A stretch of DNA of 64,000 nt from the NCBI RefSeq assembly GCF_009649815.1, contig NZ_WJIC01000001.1, forward strand, positions 620,001 through 684,000, given 5' to 3'. The translations under genes and the position numbers were made by a program. Positions 60,130 through 64,000 of the stretch are shown in pieces. Below the pieces are notes generated by a model, which did not search any database, was not told the origin of the DNA, and saw nothing but the letters and a program-made list of their open reading frames with translations. The first letter of the stretch is position 1. Each line of letters starts with the position of its first letter. This DNA comes from Nocardia sp. SYP-A9097. GTDB taxonomy: Bacteria; Actinomycetota; Actinomycetes; Mycobacteriales; Mycobacteriaceae.

Positions 60130-60891
60130 TCAGTGCGTCTGCTGCGCGCCCAGCTGTTGCATGACCACGGCCTGGATTTGTTGCAGCCCGCCCGGGGTCA
60201 TTCCGCTCTGCAATTGTCCTTCGATGGCGCGCACCAGGTGTGCGTCGTCGAGGATCTTCTCACTGGACTGAATGAGCACCGTGCCCGTGCCGGTGAAGTC
60301 GAATTGCCGTTCCTCACCGGAGTTCACGCCGAATCGCGCCGCACCGGCCGCCAGGAAACTCGAAACCCAGCGCTGGTCGTAATGATGGCTGGGGGAGGGG
60401 CAGTCGGCCCAGCCGACCAGCGCCTCCGGGTCCACCCGCAGCGGCGGTTCGGCGAACATGACCGGACCGTTGGAGGACGCCAGGAATCGGCCCGTGCCGA
60501 TGAGCGTGAGAAACCCGGGCACGATCGACTGATTCAGTGACAGTCCCGGCTCGAATGCCAGCAAATTCGCGGCACGGATGGTGAGATTGCCCTCGTCGAG
60601 GTCATAGGAGTTGATGTTGTATCCACGATCGCCGATGATCAATTTCCCGTGACCTTCGGCAATCACGTAGTCACCGGTGAATAATGGAGCTGAAAACTGT
60701 TGCGACACCATGTGCAGCAGCCCGCCCTGCAGACCGTGAGTCAGTGCCCGGAACTCCATTTGCCCGTAGTACGCGATCATCGCGCCCCGGCGCATGAACC
60801 ACGGTTGGCGCAGATCAATGCTGTAGGCATAATCGTTGCCCGGAAGATTATCGCTTTCAACAAGATTCATCGGATTGAGAAGGGTGCTCAT
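60130..60891 (-). CDS. AIM24-family protein (third of three in tandem)
   Basis: ATG at 60891 gives 253 residues. AIM24 proteins are beta-sheet trimers related to TRAP-like folds; this one has LRQPWFMRRGAMIAYYGQME, DYVIAEGHGKLIIGD, NLTIRAANLLAFEPGL and FDFTGTGTVLIQSSE, matching the repeated strands. The C terminus ends in a Gln-rich helix (GGLQQIQAVVMQQLGAQ) that is specific to it. It is 7 bp from the previous AIM24 gene, so the three form an operon. Bacterial AIM24 proteins have no settled function; linkage with TerD genes is recurrent. Confidence 0.85.
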   Translation of the reverse strand: MSTLLNPMNLVESDNLPGNDYAYSIDLRQPWFMRRGAMIAYYGQMEFRALTHGLQGGLLHMVSQQFSAPLFTGDYVIAEGHGKLIIGDRGYNINSYDLDEGNLTIRAANLLAFEPGLSLNQSIVPGFLTLIGTGRFLASSNGPVMFAEPPLRVDPEALVGWADCPSPSHHYDQRWVSSFLAAGAARFGVNSGEERQFDFTGTGTVLIQSSEKILDDAHLVRAIEGQLQSGMTPGGLQQIQAVVMQQLGAQQTH

Positions 60892-60898
60892 GGCAGTC

Positions 60899-61603
60899 TC
60901 ACAGCTTCTGTTCGGAGGCTTGCACGTAGACGACGCCCTGGCCGGCGCAGTGCAGTTGCATGGCCTCACCGGATCCACGGCCGACCGCGTCCCGCCAGCT
61001 CAACGCGGTTTTCAATTCCGTCTGCACATTCCCGTAGGTCGCTACGAAAGCCTGCGGGTCGACCACGACGGGGTACTGCCCGCCGACCGGTAGCTCGAAA
61101 AAGCCGCCGTGCCCGAGTAGTACGGCACTGCCCTGCCCGGACAGCTGTGTGGTGAACATGCCCGCGCCGGTGAGCACTCCGGACGCGGCACCCCGCAGCG
61201 CGCCCATGATGCCGCCGCCGCGCCCACCCTGCCCGCCACCCGAACTCATCACCGACACAACCGAACTCTGCAATCCGGCGGTATTGGCAAGCAGCCGCGA
61301 CGCCTCCACCCGCAGCACCGCGCCCGGCTGCAGCTGCACCACATGGGTCTCCAAACCCGCGAAACCGTAATGTACTTCGCCATTGCCCTGCGCCATCATG
61401 GTGCGCTCGTGCTCACCCGCCATCATGCGACCGGCCATACCGGCGAGCCCGGCCATACCGCCCATCGCACCCGCGCCCGGCACCTGATGCGGGGAGAACG
61501 ACACATCACCGGTGTAGAACAGCATCGCGCCCGTGCGCGCCACCACCCCGCCCGCCTGGGCGAGATTCACCTTCACGACTTTTGCGTTGATCTGCTCGAA
61601 CAT
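60899..61603 (-). CDS. AIM24-family protein (second of three in tandem)
   Basis: A 234-residue paralogue of its neighbours: ARTGAMLFYTGDVSF, GEVHYGFAGLETHVVQLQPG, LSGQGSAVLLGHGGFFELPV and QLHCAGQGVVYVQASEQ align with the AIM24 strands. A Gly/Met-rich insert at residues ~40-65 (AMGGMAGLAGMAGRMM) and a Gly-rich loop (SGGGQGGRGGG) are peculiar to this copy. Ten bases separate it from the first AIM24 gene. The three copies differ enough that a heteromeric complex is plausible. Confidence 0.85.
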   Translation of the reverse strand: MFEQINAKVVKVNLAQAGGVVARTGAMLFYTGDVSFSPHQVPGAGAMGGMAGLAGMAGRMMAGEHERTMMAQGNGEVHYGFAGLETHVVQLQPGAVLRVEASRLLANTAGLQSSVVSVMSSGGGQGGRGGGIMGALRGAASGVLTGAGMFTTQLSGQGSAVLLGHGGFFELPVGGQYPVVVDPQAFVATYGNVQTELKTALSWRDAVGRGSGEAMQLHCAGQGVVYVQASEQKL

Positions 61604-61613
61604 TCGCCGTCCC

Positions 61614-62237
61614 CTACCGTTCGGCGGGCTGGATCAACACCACGCCCTGCCCGTCCCAGCGCAACGAGAACGCCTCCCCGCCACCCTGACCCATCACATC
61701 GCGCCACGACACATCGGTGACGAAAGACTGCTGCAGATTGCCGCGCGCCGCCACGAACGCATCCGGATCCACCACGAGCGGATACTGCGGCGACACCTCC
61801 AGATGAATCAGCGGCCCACCCGCGGACAGCAACGCCACCTGACCCTGACCGGACACCTTGGTGGTGAACAGACCCGCGCCGGTGGTCGCGCCACGCACGC
61901 CCGCGAAAGTCACATCGGTGCGCAGATTTCCGGCGAAGGCCAGCAGCTGCTGCGACTCCACCTGCAGGGTGTCATTGTTCAAATCCACCACGGTCACGTT
62001 CTGGCCGTTCACCGCGAAGAACACCCGGCCCTGACCCGAGCACTCCATGAGGGAGAGCGATTCACCGGTGGCGCGGCGCTTCAAACCCGCGAGAACACCG
62101 TCGCCGCCGCCGAAGCCGGCGCTCTTGAACTGCACATTGCCTTCATAGGCGACCATCGAACCCGCGATCGCGCGGATACCGGTCCCCGAAAGATGTGCCT
62201 CGATCACCTTTTTGGACTTCTCGAACAGCTGTGCCAT
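61614..62237 (-). CDS. AIM24-family protein (first of three in tandem)
   Basis: A 207-residue protein, the most compact of the three. VIEAHLSGTGIRAIAGSMVAYEGNVQF opens the fold; CSGQGRVFFAVNG, SQQLLAFAGNLRTDV and RWDGQGVVLIQPAER follow. It begins the AIM24 operon and is divergent from the double-TerD gene at 62350, with ~110 bp between, so both are likely controlled together. No membrane segment. Confidence 0.85.
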   Translation of the reverse strand: MAQLFEKSKKVIEAHLSGTGIRAIAGSMVAYEGNVQFKSAGFGGGDGVLAGLKRRATGESLSLMECSGQGRVFFAVNGQNVTVVDLNNDTLQVESQQLLAFAGNLRTDVTFAGVRGATTGAGLFTTKVSGQGQVALLSAGGPLIHLEVSPQYPLVVDPDAFVAARGNLQQSFVTDVSWRDVMGQGGGEAFSLRWDGQGVVLIQPAER

Positions 62238-62349
62238 CGATTCCCCATACTAGAAACGGTGGCGCAACCCTAACTGATCAGGTCGCCGCCCGCGCCGGTC
62301 TCTTTCTCGTAGAGTGGCAGCCAAAGCACCGACAAGCGAAGGGTCGACC

Positions 62350-63615
62350 TTGTCCGCAGCATTGGTGAAGGGCCAGAACGGCTCTTTGAATGTGAACGAT
62401 GTGGTGATCAGCGTGCAGATCGCCGCCCCCGCGGATCTGTCCGCACTCCTGGTCACCGAGCACGGCAAGGTCCGAACGGACGCCGACTTCGTGTTCTTCA
62501 ATCAACCCAGCGGACCGGGAGTGAATCTGCAGCCCGGTGCGTCCGGGCAGCCCGCGTCCCTGGTGATCTCGCTGGGCGCGGTGCCCGCCGGGATCCAGCA
62601 GATTCGCGCGGTCGTCACCCTGGACGAGGCGGGCAACAACTTCGGGCGGATATCCGCACCCGTCGCGGTCGTCACCGACCTCGGCGGAAATCCGCTGTAC
62701 GAGTACCGGATCGAGGGCCTTGACACCGAATCCATCGTCATCGCGCTGGAAGTGTATCGGCGGCAGGGCGGTTGGAAGGTACGCGCGGTCGGGCAGGGGT
62801 ATGCGGGCGGATTCGCCGCACTGGTCACCGACCACGGCGTACAGGTGAATCAGGCGCAGTCCCGGCCCGTCGAGCAGGCCGCGCCCGCCGGTGGCTATGC
62901 CCCGCCGGCCGCGGACTACCCGCCGCCCGCACCGGGCTATCCGCCTGCGGCACCGGACTATCCGCCGCAGGGCGCGGCGGTGGCGCCCGCACTCGTGCCC
63001 GATCCGAGCGCGGATCGCGACCTGCCCAAGAACCATTCGGTGAGCCTGGTCAAAGGCCAGCGCATCAACCTCCGCAAGGAGGGTGGCGGCGCGCTCAGCT
63101 ACGTGAAGATGGGCCTGGGCTGGGATCCGGTCAAGCGCGGCGGCATGTTCGGAAACCGCGCCCCCGATATCGATCTGGACGCCTCGGTGGTGCTGTTCGC
63201 CGATATGAGCCCCGTCGATGTCGTCTACTACGGCAGCCTCGCCTCCAAGGACGGTTCGGTTCGCCATCTGGGTGACAACCTCACCGGTGAGGGCGAAGGC
63301 GACGACGAGGTGATCGTGGTCGACCTCACCCGCATCCCCACGCACGTCACCACGCTGCTGTTCATCGTCACCTCGTACAAGGGGCACACCTTCGAACAGG
63401 TGGCGAACGCGTTCTCCCGCTTGGTCGACGGCACCAACAATGCCGAACTCGCGCGCTACACCCTGGCGGGCGGTATGCCGTTCACCGGTATGGCGATGGC
63501 CAAGGTGTACCGCACCGGCAATACCCAGGACTGGAAACTGGAGGCGCTGGGCGAGGGCATCCAGGCCAAGCACCCGGGCGAGGCCGTTCCCCAACTGGGG
63601 CGCTTCCTGCACTAG
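62350..63615 (+). CDS. Double TerD-domain protein with Pro-rich linker
   Basis: TTG at 62350 behind GAAGGG gives 421 residues and the usual start SAALVKGQNGSL; GTG at 62314 is an alternative. Domain 1 (residues ~1-170) is TerD-like (TDADFVFFNQPSGPG, WKVRAVGQGYAGGFA) but lacks the acidic DLDAS and GDNLTGEGEGDDE calcium clusters. A linker of PPxYPP-type repeats follows (~180-220). Domain 2 (~230-420) keeps both clusters (DIDLDASVV, HLGDNLTGEGEGDDEV). So only the second half should bind calcium. This layout, divergent from AIM24 genes, is typical of actinobacterial Ter systems. Confidence 0.9.
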   Translation: MSAALVKGQNGSLNVNDVVISVQIAAPADLSALLVTEHGKVRTDADFVFFNQPSGPGVNLQPGASGQPASLVISLGAVPAGIQQIRAVVTLDEAGNNFGRISAPVAVVTDLGGNPLYEYRIEGLDTESIVIALEVYRRQGGWKVRAVGQGYAGGFAALVTDHGVQVNQAQSRPVEQAAPAGGYAPPAADYPPPAPGYPPAAPDYPPQGAAVAPALVPDPSADRDLPKNHSVSLVKGQRINLRKEGGGALSYVKMGLGWDPVKRGGMFGNRAPDIDLDASVVLFADMSPVDVVYYGSLASKDGSVRHLGDNLTGEGEGDDEVIVVDLTRIPTHVTTLLFIVTSYKGHTFEQVANAFSRLVDGTNNAELARYTLAGGMPFTGMAMAKVYRTGNTQDWKLEALGEGIQAKHPGEAVPQLGRFLH

Positions 63616-63645
63616 GCACGTGTCACCCCGTCATCGGAGGTACCT

Positions 63646-63740
63646 CCCGTCATCCCGGCATGCTTTTGGCCGGGATCCACACCTGCGGCACCGCAACATG
63701 TTTCGGTGGATTCCGGCCAAAAGCGCGCCGGAATGACGGG
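63646..63740. repeat. Inverted repeat with 35-bp arms (REP-like element)
   Basis: CCCGTCATCCCGGCATGCTT...GGATCCAC at 63646-63680 is mirrored by GTGGATTCCGG...AATGACGGG at 63706-63740 with a few mismatches, many of them G-U compatible. It lies between the convergent double-TerD gene and the gene at the window edge, so it can work as a two-way terminator. The form suggests a dispersed repeat family. Confidence 0.8.
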
Positions 63741-63773
63741 GCGGGGCGAGCTACGACCTCGTCGGCCCGAGGC

Positions 63774-64000
63774 TCAGTGGTTCATGGCGGCGGTGGCGCG
63801 CGGCCGCAGCAGCGGCGGGAGCCACGGGTACTCCGGGTCGGGAGCGCGATCGAGCGGCCCGCCGCTCGGATCGTCCACACCGTCGCGGCGCACCGGGTCC
63901 TCGGCCGGGCGGTAGATCTGGCGAATCACCAAGGCGCACAGGATGATCACCGTGATATCCCGCAGCGCCACCGTGCCGGTGAACCACTGTTCGGGGACGC
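63774..64000 (-). CDS. Membrane protein, C-terminal fragment (runs off window)
   Basis: On the minus strand the frame is open from the window edge to TGA at 63774 (75 codons). It reads VPEQWFTGTVALRDITVIIL, a last membrane helix, then RQIYRPAEDPVRRDGVDDP and a Pro-rich hydrophilic C terminus. This resembles the end of actinobacterial polytopic membrane proteins such as GT87-type glycosyltransferases, but too little is visible to name a family. An internal GTG at 63971 might start a short protein instead, which is less likely. Confidence 0.55.
   Translation of the reverse strand, partial: VPEQWFTGTVALRDITVIILCALVIRQIYRPAEDPVRRDGVDDPSGGPLDRAPDPEYPWLPPLLRPRATAAMNH

Overview
The window is a stretch of chromosome from a high-GC, mycolic-acid actinomycete, most likely Nocardia. 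This is inferred from codon use, from gene families shared with mycobacteria (a FadD5-like ligase, a cutinase-family esterase, a GT87-type mannosyltransferase-like membrane protein, a penicillin-binding lipoprotein), and from the core block rpsF-ssb-rpsR-rplI followed by dnaB. No rRNA, tRNA or CRISPR array was recognised by eye.

Layout. 0-25.4 kb is a metabolic and regulatory region. It holds the start of a cation:proton antiporter (cut by the window edge), a type I PKS-like protein that has lost its catalytic residues, an orphan VapB-like antitoxin, a nitronate monooxygenase, a FadD5-like ligase, an F420-type oxidoreductase, a kinase-like/flippase fusion, an SGNH hydrolase, a ThrE-type exporter, two paralogous LysR regulators around a flavodoxin-fold protein, a carotenoid-dehydrogenase-like oxidoreductase, a broken 3-ketosteroid-dehydrogenase-like gene, an MDR oxidoreductase with divergent HxlR regulator, a methyltransferase, an internally duplicated protein of unknown function, a penicillin-binding lipoprotein and a cutinase-family protein.

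25.4-33.8 kb is an accessory island: a group II intron 3' remnant, an internally deleted IS3-family element with intact ends and a 3-bp target duplication, an ice-binding-like (DUF3494) surface protein, two 28-29-residue hydrophobic peptide genes, a second cutinase-family protein, a class F-like sortase, a TnsA-like endonuclease gene, and several repeat sets, including two pairs of 20-bp sites with the same 25-bp period.

33.9-38.8 kb is core replication/translation. dnaB carries a 417-residue intein in its P-loop, with class 3 features (Ala1 plus Trp/Cys/Thr) and a LAGLIDADG endonuclease containing a Cys-rich insert. 38.9-42.9 kb carries membrane proteins and a CGNR regulator/EamA transporter pair separated by two matching operator-like palindromes.

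42.9-63.6 kb is dominated by a tellurium-resistance (Ter) stress system: DUF475/TerC-like and TerD genes; a four-gene operon (helical protein, HpcH/CitE-like lyase, PRTase-StiP-PELOTA fusion, HAD phosphatase) expected to make a nucleotide- or nucleoside-like metabolite; three tandem AIM24 genes; and a double-TerD fusion. Inside it sit an XRE regulator, a decayed copy of the HAD gene's 3' end, a GNAT/E1-like fusion coupled to a KAS III-like enzyme, a PEP mutase-family gene and the dihydroxyacetone kinase operon dhaKLM. The window ends inside a membrane protein gene.
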